From contig CM043952.1 in assembly GCA_014529385.2 (NCBI GenBank), positions 62,925,119 to 62,989,118 on the forward strand: DNA of 64,000 nt. Direction: 5' to 3'. This document shows positions 42,426 to 53,900 of the stretch, piece by piece. Under the pieces are notes generated by a model. That model had not been told where the DNA came from. It saw nothing but the letters and a program-made list of their open reading frames with translations, and did no database searches. Every line of letters starts with the position of its first letter. The stretch's first letter is position 1. This stretch comes from Adiantum capillus-veneris (lineage: Eukaryota > Streptophyta > Polypodiopsida > Polypodiales > Pteridaceae). Position numbers and translations under genes: made by a program.

Positions 42426-45400
42426 GAAATTGAGGACTTCTTTATCTCTCCTCTCAAACATGAGGATGTAATCCTAGGGGCACCATGGTTTGACCGCCTG
42501 GCTGCCGATGTTAAATTTCCTGAAAGGAGAATCTCCTTTAAGTTCAGGGAAAAATACATGTATTTAGATGCTAAGGAAATGGGTAACACTATCCCCATTC
42601 TACATACACCAGCTTTCAACAAGTCAATAAAGAGCTCTATTTCCGTGTACATGATTTTTGTTAAAGATTCTCAAAATGAACCTAATGCTTTAACAAAAGA
42701 AAATAAAAGTAACCAAAAGGAATTAGAGTTATCCAATTTTCTCAAGGGGTTTCAAGATGTTTTTATTGACGACATCCCTTGTGAGCTACCTCCTAAACGA
42801 GGTAATGATGACCATGCAATTGAACTTCTTCCAGGAAGTTCACCGCCTAACAAACCTCCTTATAGAGTTTCTCAAGCTCAACAAGAGGAGATTATGCGGC
42901 AAGTGCATGAGTTAGTTGAGAAGGGCATGATTAGGCCTAGCTCATCTCCATTTTGCTCACCTGTGCTATTAGTGCAAAAGAAAGACGGCACATATCGTAT
43001 GTGTGTCGACTATAGAGCACTAAATAGGATCACTATCAAGAATAGGTTTCCCGTTCCACGGGTAGAAGACCTATTTGATAAGCTAAAAGGATCGACCTAC
43101 TTCAGTAGGATTGACCTAAAAAGTGGCTATCATCAGATAAGGATAGTTGATCAAGACATTGTAAAGACCGCATTTCGCACCACATTTGGTCTTTACGAAT
43201 ACACTGTCATGCCTTTTGGCTTGACCAATGCACCATCCACATTCAACCGCTTGATGGAGAAGCTGTTTCGGCCTGATCGAACCTTCACTGGAGTGTTCTT
43301 TGATGATATTATCATCTACTCTAATTCATTAAACGAACACAAGCAACACCTCCAGGTAATATTTCAAGTTTTGAGAGAGAATAAACTTTATGTTAATCGA
43401 AAGAAAAGTGATTTTTTCTTGCAAGAGATTCAGTATTTAGGTCACATTATCTCTCAAGATGGCATCCAAATGGATCCATCAAAGTTAGAGGTAATAAAAG
43501 GATGGCCTAAACCAAGGAATCTTCATGAACTAAGAAGCTTTATAGGTATGTGTGCATACTATAGACGCTTCATAGAAAAGTTCTCACAAATTGCGGGACC
43601 ATTACATGACCTAACAAAGAAAAGCGTTAGGTACACATGGTCTGCTAAGGAGAACAATGCTTTCAAAAAGCTTAAAGAAAAGCTTATCTCTCAACTTGTG
43701 CTTACACTACCGAATCTCTCAAAACCATTTGAGGTCCAATGTGATGCTTGTGGTGATTGCCTTGGAGCTGTTTTACTCCAAGAAGGGCATGCCATAGGCT
43801 ATGAGAGTCGAAGGCTCGACCCTGTTGAGCAAGCTCTAGACATATACGAAAAGGAACTCCTTGTAGTTCTACATGCCTTAGACTCATGGAAGCACTATTT
43901 GTTGGGGACTCCTTTCATTCTGCGAACGGATCACCAAAGTCTTAAGTACCTTATGAAGCAGACCAAGCTCTCCAACAAACAAATGAGGTGGGCAAATTTC
44001 CTTTCGCAATTTCATTTTCATATTGCTCACATTGCTGGCAAGCATAATCAAGTAGCTGATGCACTCTCAAGACGACCGATAGTGAATGCGGTTTCCATAG
44101 CCACTCACAATGATCTATCTTCAATGATACATGAGTACGCTATTGATCCCGATTATAGAGATGTGATTTCAGCCCTTGCATTAGGGAAGAAAGAAGAACC
44201 ATTTACTTTACAAGATGGTTATCTTCTCTATGGCAATAGACTATGTGTTACTAACCCACTACGTGAGACAGTAATGGAATCTCATGATCCACCTTATGCA
44301 GGGCATAGGGGGATTCAGTCTACCTTAAAGGGAATTGAAACATATTTCTATTGGCTTACCATGAAAGTAAACATACAAGAGTATGTTTCTAAACATGTGG
44401 TATGCCAAAAGACAAAATTTGATAGAGGGAAGCAACTTGGATTGCTTCAACCCTTGCCAATCCCTAATTCACCATGGGAGAGCATATCCATGGATTTTAT
44501 CTTTGGATTGCCTAAGTCTATCCATGGGAATACGGGAATATGGATGATAGTAGACACGTTCAGTAAACAAGCTCATTTTATACCTGTCAAAAAGACTATG
44601 AAAGCCCATCAAATGGCAACCCTCTTCATTTCACAAATTTTCAAGTACCATGGCTTGCCAATGTCCATAGTGTCGGATAGAGATCCTAGAATGACCAGTA
44701 ATTTCTTGAAGGGTCTCTTTGATAATTTAGGAACAAGGCTAAACTTCTCTTCGGCCTATCATCCACAAACGGATGGCCAAAGTGAAATAGCTAACCTAAC
44801 AATTCTCGATTTACTAAAAGCCTATGTAATGGAAGTAGATCAAAGATCCCAATGGGAGAATTACTTACCCTTAGTGGAGTATTCTTACAATAACACTGTA
44901 CATACTTCCACGGGAAAAGCACCTTTCGAGGTAATTGAGGGAAGAGCAAAAAGTCCCTTGCTACTTAAGGTACATGGGAAGATCTTCACAGCAAAGGCAA
45001 AAGGCTGCTGCTAACAAGCACAGAAGAGCCCAAGCCTTTAAAGAAAACGATTGGGTCTTGTTAAAGTTTCCCAAGGCTCGATTAAGGCACACGATGGGCA
45101 GGAATCCTACGGGCCACCAAAAGTAGCAAAAAGGTACTATGGTCCCTTCCAGATTCTTAGTCCAATCAATGAGATGGCCTATCAACTCAAGTTGCCCAAT
45201 CATTGGCTCATACACAATGCTTTCCATGTGAGCCTATTAAAGCCTTACAAAGGAGAGCCACCTCAAGAACCAACTATTGAAGACCCACCGGAGATCGAGG
45301 ACCAAGAGGAGGTGTAACAGCCCGAGTCCATTCTCCGACATGAAGACAAGGTATTAAGAGGCGGTAAGACTATTCGACGATATCTTATTAAGTTTAAGAA

Positions 45401-45491
45401 TTATCCTTTTGAAGATGCTAGATGGATGCAAGGCATACAATTAAAGGATAACCTAAACCTTGTCAATGCTTACAATGCTTCCCAAGAGTAA
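42426..45491 (+). pseudogene. G1 pol: RT, RNase H, integrase, chromodomain-like end
   Basis: After the frameshift, EDVILGAPWFDRLAADVKFP completes the protease. RT follows with FSRIDLKSGYHQIRI and the FFDDIIIY active site (GAT GAT at 43302-43307). RNase H has FEVQCDACGDCLGAVLLQEG and YEKELLVVLHAL. The integrase zinc finger reads HRGIQ...YVSKHVVCQKTK, with His where the first Cys of CxxC is expected. Its core has MDFIFGLP, VSDRDPR and DGQSEIAN. A deletion and frame change follow near 44990, another near 45085 (ARLRH), and a TAA at 45315-45317. The frame then stays open to 45489-45491 with HEDKVLRGGKTIRRYLIKFK and WMQ, a chromodomain-like tail. At least four lesions make it inactive. Confidence 0.9.
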
Positions 45492-45849
45492 GCAAATGTA
45501 CAAAATGTTAAAAATGAACAAAGTTTTCTTTCTCTTATAAGACTCGGTTTTTCTTTATTGTGCACAAAAATGAAGTAGTATGCATGCTTAGATCAATTTT
45601 GCAGAGATGACGTCTCCCAAACACCAAGTACAGCTTGTCACTCTACTATGGAAGCCTGATAGGACTAATGTGCAGACATGCTTGCGGCAGCCTCAGGCTC
45701 TCAAGCGCCAAATGGACTAGTCATCCATTGTGGAATGATGTCGTAGGGGAACATAGGGATCCTCTACCCGCTCAGAAGAGGACTCATGAATATGCTTTAT
45801 CTTCTCTATACCATAGTCGAGGACGACTATGATTTCAAAAGAGAGGTAA
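45492..45849 (+). other. G1 3' untranslated region and polypurine tract
   Basis: No coding sequence. It ends AAAAGAGAGGTAA directly before LTR2, a plausible polypurine tract. Confidence 0.55.
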
Positions 45850-46348
45850 TGCCATAATAATCAATATCTAATTCTCCTAAATGATTTTTATGAGACTCCT
45901 TCTCAATCTACTCTCATACCCTGCTAGCTCTCACCATCTTCGAAGGTGTGTGAGGTCTTGGGTCTGAGAACGGGGATAAATAAAGTTGTGTTTGCTAAGT
46001 GTTTTGCTTAGTGCATGAAGCTTTCATCTTCATTGCACTAGCTAGTCTTGAAGGAACACAAAGAATTGTATTGTACAATGTCTCTCTTGATGGGAGAAAC
46101 CATAATACAAAGCCTTTTGGAGGGGGGACCGGCTCCATGCAAATCCGGTCCTCAACTGTTGTCAATAGCTTAATTTCTCTCTCTTTTGAAAGTATTGTTG
46201 ATGCTATCTAACTAGGTGTTAAGCTTTTAGTTGCTCTCTCCACCCAAGCACTCTTGTAATTCTCATTAGGAATCTATTCTAATGAAATGCCCACTATGTT
46301 CATGCTAATTTCCGCTACACATAAGTTTTTAGACCATTAAATGTTACA
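45850..46348 (+). repeat. G LTR2, internally deleted, with primer site
   Basis: 499 bp. The first ~40 bp match the start of LTR1, then about 1.06 kb is missing, and the last ~450 bp match the end of LTR1/LTR3. TGGTATCAGAGC at 46350-46361 is the primer site. Confidence 0.85.
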
Positions 46349-46379
46349 TTGGTATCAGAGCACAAGGTTTCTCTTTTCT

Positions 46380-47045
46380 TGCTATCATCAGATAAGGATA
46401 GTTGATCAAGACATTGTAAAGACCGCATTTCGCACCACATTTGGTCTTTACGAATACATTGTCATGCCTTTTGGCTTGACCAATGCACCAGCCACATTCA
46501 ACCGCTTGATGGAGAAGCTGTTTCGGCCTGATCGAACATTCACTGGAGTGTTCTTTGATGATATTATCATCTACTCTAATTCATTAGACGAACATAAGCA
46601 ACACCTCCAAGTAATATTTCAAGTTTTGAGAGAGAATAAACTTTATGTTAATCGAAAGAAAAGTGATTTTTTCTTGCAAGAGATTCAATATTTAGGTCAC
46701 ATTATCTCTCAAGATGGCATCCAAATGGATCCATCAAAGTTAGAGGTAATAAAAGGATGGCCTAAACCAAGGAATCTTCATGAACTAAGAAGCTTTATAG
46801 GTATGTGTGCATACTATAGACGCTTCATAGAAAAGTTCTCACAAATTGTGGGACCATTACATGACCTAACAAAGAAAAGTGTTAGGTACACATGGTTTGC
46901 TAAGGAGAACAATGCTTTCAAAAAGCTTAAAGAAAGGCTTATCTCTCAACCTGTGCTTACACTACCGGATCTCTCAAAACCATTTGAGGTCCAATGTGAT
47001 GCTTGTGGTGATTGCCTTGGAGTTGTTTTACTCCAAGAAGGGCAT
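46380..47045 (+). pseudogene. G2 reverse transcriptase-RNase H fragment
   Basis: Joins abruptly to the leader (TTTCTCTTTTCTTGC then GCTATCATCAG). It matches 43123-43788 of G1 almost base for base: YHQIRIVDQDIVKTAF, FFDDIIIYS, GDCLGVVLLQEGH. Leader, gag, protease and the first part of RT are missing. The right edge at GGGCAT is where the LTR of element H begins, so H interrupted it. Confidence 0.88.
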
Positions 47046-48001
47046 TGTTGACCGCTGGGTCAACAACACAACATAACCCAAGTTTCATACCAAAGTCTTA
47101 TCTTTTGCAAGTTATGAAATGCTGCGGATTATGGCTATAAACGTCATTTGTAATGAGTAGTTATTCTAGTTTCAGAAGCCGGGGTGCAATGGCACTTCCA
47201 GATTGTAAGTACAAAGCCATTTGACCCTGTCAACTCCATTTTTGGTAACCTAAGGTAGCCTTAGTATATAAGGTACCTAGGTCATTTTGTAAAAAGAATT
47301 TTAATCATAATCAAACTTTAGCGCTACCGTCTACTGTGTGTGAGAGAGAAAGAGAGTGAGCATGAGCTTCATCCTCTCGCTACGCCCGGCTCGCTCAACG
47401 CATTGGAGATCCGACTGCACCATTGCTGTAGGCTCGAGGAGAGCTACTCGACAACGCCAAGCATTCCGCGCGAGACGAAGCGCACACGCCGACGCATCTA
47501 CGAGCTATTTGTGGTCGTAAGTGTATCAAACGATGTCTGTTTTTTGCGTGCTAGTAGTCTATATAATCGTGGTGACATAAGCTACGCATAGGTACTCATA
47601 AATTTCAATTTCGGGCACTTTCAAAATTCAACTCTGTCATCCTACGTGTTTTCCACAGATGGGTTTTGAGTGAGGGTTTTGAGTGTAGAAGCTTAGGGAC
47701 AGGTGTATCCTAGTGAGGGGATGGTGTTCCTTAAGTTTCGTATGAATCTGGCATGATTAGGTGAGTTACCTTCCGTATGTGTGTATGTGGCTAGGTGGTG
47801 TAGTTGAGAGCAGTGAGGTTCTTGATTATGGTTTAATTGGCCTTCCAGAGTGTTGTATGTGTAGGATGGTCTTAGCCTGACAAGCTTAAGAGATTTCCTC
47901 CGTGTGCCTATCGTGTCATCTGTGTCCTCGATTGACATTATGTTGATCTAGGTAGTGTTTGCATGCACTTCATGGGTGTGTGAGTCGCTTCCCGTCCAAC
48001 A
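47046..48001 (+). repeat. H 5' LTR
   Basis: 956 bp, TGTTGACCGCTGGGTCAACA to CGTCCAACA. The first bases contain the inverted pair TTGACC/GGTCAA. A TATA box TATATAAGG lies at 47265-47273. Assigned as an LTR from its TG...CA ends and the adjacent primer site; no second copy is in the window. Confidence 0.75.
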
Positions 48002-48002
48002 T

Positions 48003-48020
48003 TGGCGCCGCTGCCGGGGA
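48003..48020 (+). other. H primer-binding site
   Basis: TGGCGCCGCTGCCGGGGA, one base from the LTR. This is a very common Ty3/gypsy primer site in plants. Confidence 0.88.
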
Positions 48021-50347
48021 CACAAGGACCTAAGTAGGTTTCCTACTAACACTCATGTGATGGTTGCTTGATTTAGTTTCGGCTAAAGAAAGCGTTTTTC
48101 TTAAGTGGATCCGGAAGAGGATATTCCGTGATCAAGTGGATAGCCAGGAAGCGTGTGTCTTGCCGAGGGTCTGCGACTAGATAGGTTTAGTTAGGATCTG
48201 TGGATTAGAATAGTTGTTGGTGGTCGAGTGATTTGTGAGGTGATAAAAGCGTTTACTAGTCCGTGTGTGGCATTGAAGCATTTTTCTACTCATAGATGCA
48301 AAACCCCATATGATTTGTAGGAGTAGCTTTAGGTAAGTGATCTGATTCTGATCTAGAGCTATTCATCATTGAATTATTTGCTTAAGTACTTGGTTGTATT
48401 TGAAATCACAAAAAAGTGTGCTTTTGAGGGTAGAAATTGCATTAAACAAGCTTTTGTGGATATTTTTGTATGACTGACTGATGTTGTGCATATAAAAGAG
48501 CAATTGCAAGGGTTCTGTGAAGAAAACCTACAATTCTGTAAACATAGACATCCTACGCGTAGGATGTCTCAAGGGGGTTCTGGAGACCAAATTTGAAAAT
48601 TTTGACTGCACCAGTGGGTTCAGAGGGTAGGGTTTACCCTAGTAACATATTGACTTGGGTGTTTTTCCCTATTTTTGTTGACCAAAAGGCGGAGTCAGAA
48701 AACGTAAAATTTCAGAAAAGGCTTAATTGAGTGATTTTTGCATGTTTTTGCACTTGTTGGGAGCATAAGGAAGCATCAGGGACACTTCAGTCTCAAAAAA
48801 TCAGCAGTAGACATCCTACGCGTAGGATGTCTATAGGGTGATCTGGTGGAAATTTTGAATATTTGAGGTTACCAATGTGTTCAGAAGGTAGGTTTTACCC
48901 TATTTTCACCTGGAAAGTGGAAATTTGACCATATCTTGATAGGATAAGGCCAGATAGACTGAAATTGCCAGATATCCTACCCAAATTGTGCCCAAGGCAT
49001 AATTTTTGAGACCAAACCATAGGATGGCTTCATGTGCATGTTATACATGATTGAGTGCATGTGAGAGTTTTCAGCTCATTTGGGTGAGAAAATTGGGTTT
49101 TAAGCAGACTTTAGTATTTTTGACTGAAAAAGGCAAGAACAGCTAGTTTTGGGGTCTTTTGACATCCAAATTAAAATCTAAGCATACCACTGGGTTGCTG
49201 ACATCAAGGGGAAGCTTTGGGTCAAGTCTGGGGTCAAACAGGCCAAAAGGACATCCTATGCGTAGGATGTCATAAGTGTGATTTTGCACTCCAAACTTAA
49301 TTTTGAGCATACCACAGTGATCAACACCTTAAGGAGAGTCTGTGGTTCAAATTTGGGGCAATTCTGAGCAGTTAAACATCCTACGCGTAGGATGTCTAAG
49401 GCATAATTCTGAAACCAAAATTCTATTGTGACCATACCATGCTGTCATATAGCCTTAGGCAAGCCTCCTAGTCAATTTTGGTCCAATTTGGAGTTGATTT
49501 GACTTGGGAATTCATCAGAATAGACATCAGGCTTCTGGAACAGATTCTGGATCATTTGACCAACCTATAGGTGTCAGAATCAAAAAGTAAAAATAGCTGT
49601 GAGTTAAGCACATCAAGGGGAAGCTACAGTGCAAGTTTGAGCTGAAACAGAGCAAAAAGACATCCTACACGTAGGATGTCTCAAGCTTGATTTAGGACTC
49701 CAAACCAACTTATGAGCAAACCACTATGATCAGCACATCAAGGAGAAGCTGGGGTGAAAATTTCAAGTCATTCTGAGCAAAAAGACATCCTACGCGTAGG
49801 ATGTCTCAAGGCCATTTTTAAATCCAAATGAAATTCTGAGCATACCATTGTGTTGCTGGACTCAAGGGGAGTCTCTGGACCAAATTTTGTTAAATTCTGA
49901 GCATATAGACATCCTACGTGTAGTATGTCTCTAGACCAGTTTTAGGGTCCAACTGTAATTTTGACCATATAGGAGTGTTCACAGTGTCACAAAGATCCCA
50001 AATCTTCTTTTAAAATTGAATTTGGACTCATTTTGACCAGTCTAAACTGCATTTCATTGTTTTGGCCATAACTTTCACAAACGGTATCGGATCGAAAAAG
50101 TTTTTATATCAAAACGTAGCCTGAGAGCAGCTCTACGGCAACCATTTGGTTCAACTTTGAAAAAAACATCGTTTGAGGCCTCAAAATTCATCCGGAAGTC
50201 AGGGGTGTCTAAAAGCGACAATTTGCGAGAATTGTGACGAAACAGTTGCGGTTTTGGACATAGTTTCGACTTTTCCCTAACCAAAGAACTTGAACACAGT
50301 GGACTAAGTCTACTTGAACCAAGCAAAATATCTTAAGCCCAGAAATC
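48021..50347 (+). other. H leader, long and repetitive
   Basis: 2.3 kb without a plausible protein. From about 48.5 kb it is built of degenerate units of about 125 bp (GAGCATACCA..., CTCAAGGGGA(G/A)..., ATTCTGAGCA...) carrying the palindrome described separately. Confidence 0.65.
48546..49930. repeat. seven copies of a 24-bp palindrome in the H leader
   Basis: The core ACATCCTACGCGTAGGATGT, flanked by AG and CT to give a perfect 24-bp palindrome, occurs at 48546-48569, 48809-48832, 49374-49397 and 49783-49806 (the third starts AA). Near-copies lie at 49249-49272 (one transition in the centre), 49658-49681 (central CGCG to CACG) and 49907-49930 (GTG centre, one arm change). Spacings are 263, 440, 125, 284, 125 and 124 bp. 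Confidence 0.93.
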
Positions 50348-51784
50348 ATGTCTACCCTAGATTCAAACGCAGCTTACTCAAGCTTGGAGATCCTGACGAT
50401 AGAGGAATATCCTCCCACAATGGATCTTCCAAACTTGCAATTGATAAAGACCCATCTTGTTGAGAGAGTTTGGATGAATGGTCATGAGAGTGAAGGACTA
50501 TATAGATACATTGACGACAATGAGGTCAATCTTTATAGGTGCTCAGATCCATACCTAGAAGAGATAACGGATTACAAGCTCTTATATGTCTACACATACG
50601 GAGTCGACTGTCAATGGAGATCTATAGTTGTCGACAAGTATGGACGAGAATACAGAGTTGTAGAAAGCACAAATCCACAGACTGTACTAGAAAGAGGTGG
50701 ATATTTCGTCAATGAAGGACCACAAATGCCTCCACAAAACACAAGAATTCCTATAGGAATTCCAAGAAGAGAGCCACCAGGATTCCCTTCAAGAGCGATA
50801 ACGAGAGAAGGATTGGGAGAATCTCTGGTTAGACTTGTAGACAATCAACGAGTTAGACCATCCCAAGTCCAGAAATGGGTAAACAGAAAATACTCCGGAG
50901 ATACAGATCCAAGAGATCACGTAGCGGCTTTTAGAAGAGTGATTAGAGCAGAGGAAGTTTCATATTTTGCGACACAGTTTGCGGGATTTGGATTGACTCT
51001 AGAAGATGATGCAGCTACATGGTTAGACTCGGTGGAAAAATGGGATTTTGAGACCCTAGATGAACTGTTTGAGGAGTTTATTGAAGAATTCTCGCCAAAA
51101 GGCATTGCTCACAACACGGTCTCACAAATCCATAGATTCAAACAAAAAGAGGATGAATCAGTACGCAAAGCATCATTACGGCTCAAGAGATATGTTAAGC
51201 TTTGTCTGAGAGCGGAATTACCTACGCAAGCACGACTGATGCTGATCTTTATCCAGGGAATGAGACATGCGGGCCTTCAGAAGGATCTGCATATGATAAG
51301 GAGGATGACGCTAAACGAGTTGATCAAAGAAGCTCTTTATCTAGTGGATACTTGTGAGGCATACAAAGAAAAGGACATAAAGAGTCAAGGCGATGACACA
51401 TCCTCTCAGGACAGTGTTTCACAAATAAGTGAGTCCATAGCCAAGCCAACGGCACCTATTGATCAAGAAAAGCTTATCGACAACTTGGTCAAGAGGTTGA
51501 TTCCTCTTGTAAGGTCTGATTCGGGAGAGCCGAAGTGGTGTGAAATTGAGAGAAAATGGACGAACCATACGGGGGAAGAGTGCTATTATAGCATGGAAAA
51601 TGCTAGGGAAAGGTATGTACAACCTGTTCTAGAAGCACCTACTCCACCTAGATACATTACGAGGAATGCGCCAGGACCAGTAGGAGTTTTAAGGCCACAT
51701 CTTGTCTTAGGACAACAATCTCCGCTACTGCCAGGTGCTAGAATGCAGGTAGACATGAGATACATGCCAATGATGGAAGCATAA
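50348..51784 (+). CDS. H gag (478 aa)
   Basis: Starts at the first ATG after the leader (MSTLDSNAAYSSLEIL). The N-terminal 160 residues have no motif I know. A capsid-like gag core follows: VQKWVNRKYSGDTDPRDHVA, TLEDDAATWLDSVEKWDF, LDELFEEFIEEFSPKGIAHN, then RKASLRLKRYVKLCLRAELP, fitting the retrotrans_gag fold (A..W, F...F). A coiled, acidic and Ser-rich tail carries EKLIDNLVKRLIPLV. It ends in TAA at 51782-51784, but the frame reopens beyond, so the natural protein was probably longer. The frame has no internal lesion over 478 codons. Confidence 0.8.
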   Translation: MSTLDSNAAYSSLEILTIEEYPPTMDLPNLQLIKTHLVERVWMNGHESEGLYRYIDDNEVNLYRCSDPYLEEITDYKLLYVYTYGVDCQWRSIVVDKYGREYRVVESTNPQTVLERGGYFVNEGPQMPPQNTRIPIGIPRREPPGFPSRAITREGLGESLVRLVDNQRVRPSQVQKWVNRKYSGDTDPRDHVAAFRRVIRAEEVSYFATQFAGFGLTLEDDAATWLDSVEKWDFETLDELFEEFIEEFSPKGIAHNTVSQIHRFKQKEDESVRKASLRLKRYVKLCLRAELPTQARLMLIFIQGMRHAGLQKDLHMIRRMTLNELIKEALYLVDTCEAYKEKDIKSQGDDTSSQDSVSQISESIAKPTAPIDQEKLIDNLVKRLIPLVRSDSGEPKWCEIERKWTNHTGEECYYSMENARERYVQPVLEAPTPPRYITRNAPGPVGVLRPHLVLGQQSPLLPGARMQVDMRYMPMMEA

Positions 51785-53353
51785 AATAAACCAACGCCAG
51801 TACCAGCTACAATGTGGTATAGCAACCAAAGAGAGTACTACCCTTCGGAGAAACAAAATGTGTGAGAAACACATGGAGTGGTGAGGCCGGTACAACCTCC
51901 ACCTCCTGGGTTTCAATCGAAAGAAAGAAGGTATGAAATGGACGAAAGGACATTGCGATTCATTGCAAATAGCGGCTTATTTAGGTCAAATCTTGCTTAT
52001 AGCCAAGAGGAAATGCTAAAAGAATCTCCTCAACCAGAGACAGATTGTCACAAAAGTCGTGACAACCACTTGGTCAAACAATGTCCTCGTACGAAGATCA
52101 CTGAAGTAAATGCTTATTGTCTTGAGTGTGGCATCACTCACTTGATCCCCGATTGCCCGAAAAAACCAAACCAAATCAGGAAAATCGCGACAAATGTATT
52201 AGGGATTGTTCAGCTACCTAGTAGCTCAGAAAATGAAAATGTCATACCAGTTCAAGTGGTTACGAGAGCACAAGCTCAAAAGAAAGCTGATGAGAATCCA
52301 GAGACAAAGAACACGGACAGTGACATGAGTCCAAAGAAAGATGATGGACCAAAGACAGACGCACCTAGTCAGAAAACCAAGAGTAAACGAAATAGTTGGA
52401 AAGCTAAAAAGACTAGGATGAAAGCACGCAGGGAACGAGAGCAAAAATCCCTAGCTGAGAAGCTTACCGAAGCTGAGGAGAATATAAAACAACATGAGGA
52501 AAAGGAGGCAGCTTCTCTTACACAGATGGTTAAACCTCTAGAAGAACCATCCACGAATGAGAAACTGAGAAGTGCTAGTTCAGGAGGATCTGTGTTGGCA
52601 GAGAAGGTTAATGAGACATTAGATGCCCTCTTGAAAGACTATGATGCGAGGCTCAAAAACAACCAAACCCAAGAACAAAGGTGGATGACATATCCCTATG
52701 CGGAACTAGAAAAGCAAAGGTTTGAAATGTGCAAGAAAATGATTCAAACAGCCCAAGCTTTACTAGAACCACCAATTGCAAAACCTGAGGATGTGATCCG
52801 TGTCATGCCTACACACGTAATCCCTCCAAACCAGGAACTAAAAGAGCCAGATTCTAGTCATGAGCACAGACCAAAACTCAAAGACCCATCATTAGAACCA
52901 AGGATAGTGCTGAATACCACGGATAATTCTTCTGAGGGATTTCACCACGCTATACCTGAGGATTGTAAAGAGATAGATGGTCTTGACGAATTGTGGAAAC
53001 AAGTCAGAGAGGCCAATGAAGCCGATGACCTAAGAAGATGAGTAGACAAGACTGGTGATGAACGAGGAGTGATTCTACCACCAATGGAGGAATTTGAGAC
53101 TGGATCTCAAATGAATCTAAACGTGCAATCGTGTTGGGGTGACAAAGGATCTGTACAATCTATGGATAGTCAACCCCATTCGCTAAGAACACTACCGTCC
53201 TACATGGGAGAGTACGAGACCAAGTCAGAGGTGGTTGCAGTCCCATCAAAGAGACTGTCTCCCAACAAGGCCATCGATTCAAAGGGGCTAGTAGATATTC
53301 TATCTACCCCAGCCACTTGTACAATAATGAATAAGACGAAACATGTGGGCTAA
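51785..53353 (+). pseudogene. H gag continuation: cysteine motif and coiled coil
   Basis: Same frame as gag after a TAA and a TGA (about 51848). It reads RPVQPPPPGFQSKERRYEMD, then YCLECGITHLIPDC, a knuckle-like CX2CX3HX4C (one residue short of the canonical CX2CX4HX4C). A Lys/Arg/Glu-rich coiled-coil stretch follows (RREREQKSLAEKLTEAEENI, about residues 185-215 of this part), then YDARLKNNQTQEQRWMTYPY. A TGA at 53039-53041 interrupts it again, and the frame runs to 53353. It is probably the nucleocapsid/linker part of gag. Confidence 0.62.
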
Positions 53354-53900
53354 TGTGGGTAAATGTCTAGAGAAATTTGGTGTAAAAACCCCAATGACTC
53401 AAATCGAGGAAGGCATCAAAGAGCTTCAAATGCCTCAACTAAATACTAGGCCAGTGCCATTAAACAAGGTAGGCGAGTATTATGAGGGAGAAGATGGAAA
53501 CACCACCCTTCCTATGGAATTCAATGGTGTAAAAACCATGGAAATCCTTGACAGTGGAGCTGGTGTGGACATTGCAACCAAAGAGGTTTGGAAAAAATGG
53601 GGAAAACCTGCCTTGATATCCACACAAATGACCCTGCAGCTTGCAGACGGACACAAGGAAAAGCCCGTAGGACTGCTAGAAAAAGTACTTGTTACTTCTT
53701 GTGGCATTGAATATGAACACACTTTTGCTGTTGTTGACTTTGGCAAGAAGAACAACTATGACATCATTCTGGGAAGACCATTCATGCGACAATTGAAAAT
53801 GGTCCAATATTGGGATTATGACCATATATACCTGAGACATATGGAAACCATAACAAAGGTAAACTTGAGGGACCATAGCTATAGGGATGTGACTGGTTAG
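53343..53900 (+). CDS. H retropepsin-like aspartic protease
   Basis: About 185 codons in a different frame from gag. Core: LPMEFNGVKTMEILDSGAGV then DIATKEVW gives the active-site D-S-G-A, and NNYDIILGRPFMRQLKMVQY gives the second hydrophobic-G-R-P-F signature of gypsy-type proteases. Separation between the two is about 75 residues, normal for a retropepsin. The following coding sequence returns to the gag frame, so either single-base lesions flank the domain or it was expressed by frameshifting. Catalytic residues look intact. Confidence 0.78.
   Translation: MWANVGKCLEKFGVKTPMTQIEEGIKELQMPQLNTRPVPLNKVGEYYEGEDGNTTLPMEFNGVKTMEILDSGAGVDIATKEVWKKWGKPALISTQMTLQLADGHKEKPVGLLEKVLVTSCGIEYEHTFAVVDFGKKNNYDIILGRPFMRQLKMVQYWDYDHIYLRHMETITKVNLRDHSYRDVTG

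Larger units (their letters stand above)
39993..46348 (+). mobile_element. decayed Ty3/gypsy element with chromodomain (G1)
   Basis: LTR1 (39993-41432, cut short), gag-pol relic (41433-45491) and LTR2 (45850-46348, internally deleted). LTR2 is itself followed by a primer site and more G interior, so the two copies share an LTR in tandem. Related pieces recur at 56169-58211. RT-RNase H-integrase order and a chromodomain-like C-terminus place it with the chromoviruses. Confidence 0.88.

Noticed and set aside
47046..48001. Host gene promoter for the TATATAAGG box
   Set aside because: Lies in a segment bounded by TG...CA and a gypsy primer site, so it is the LTR promoter.
48546..49930. CRISPR-like array in the H leader
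   Set aside because: Repeats are palindromic with irregular spacing, spacers are themselves related, and the context is a plant retrotransposon.
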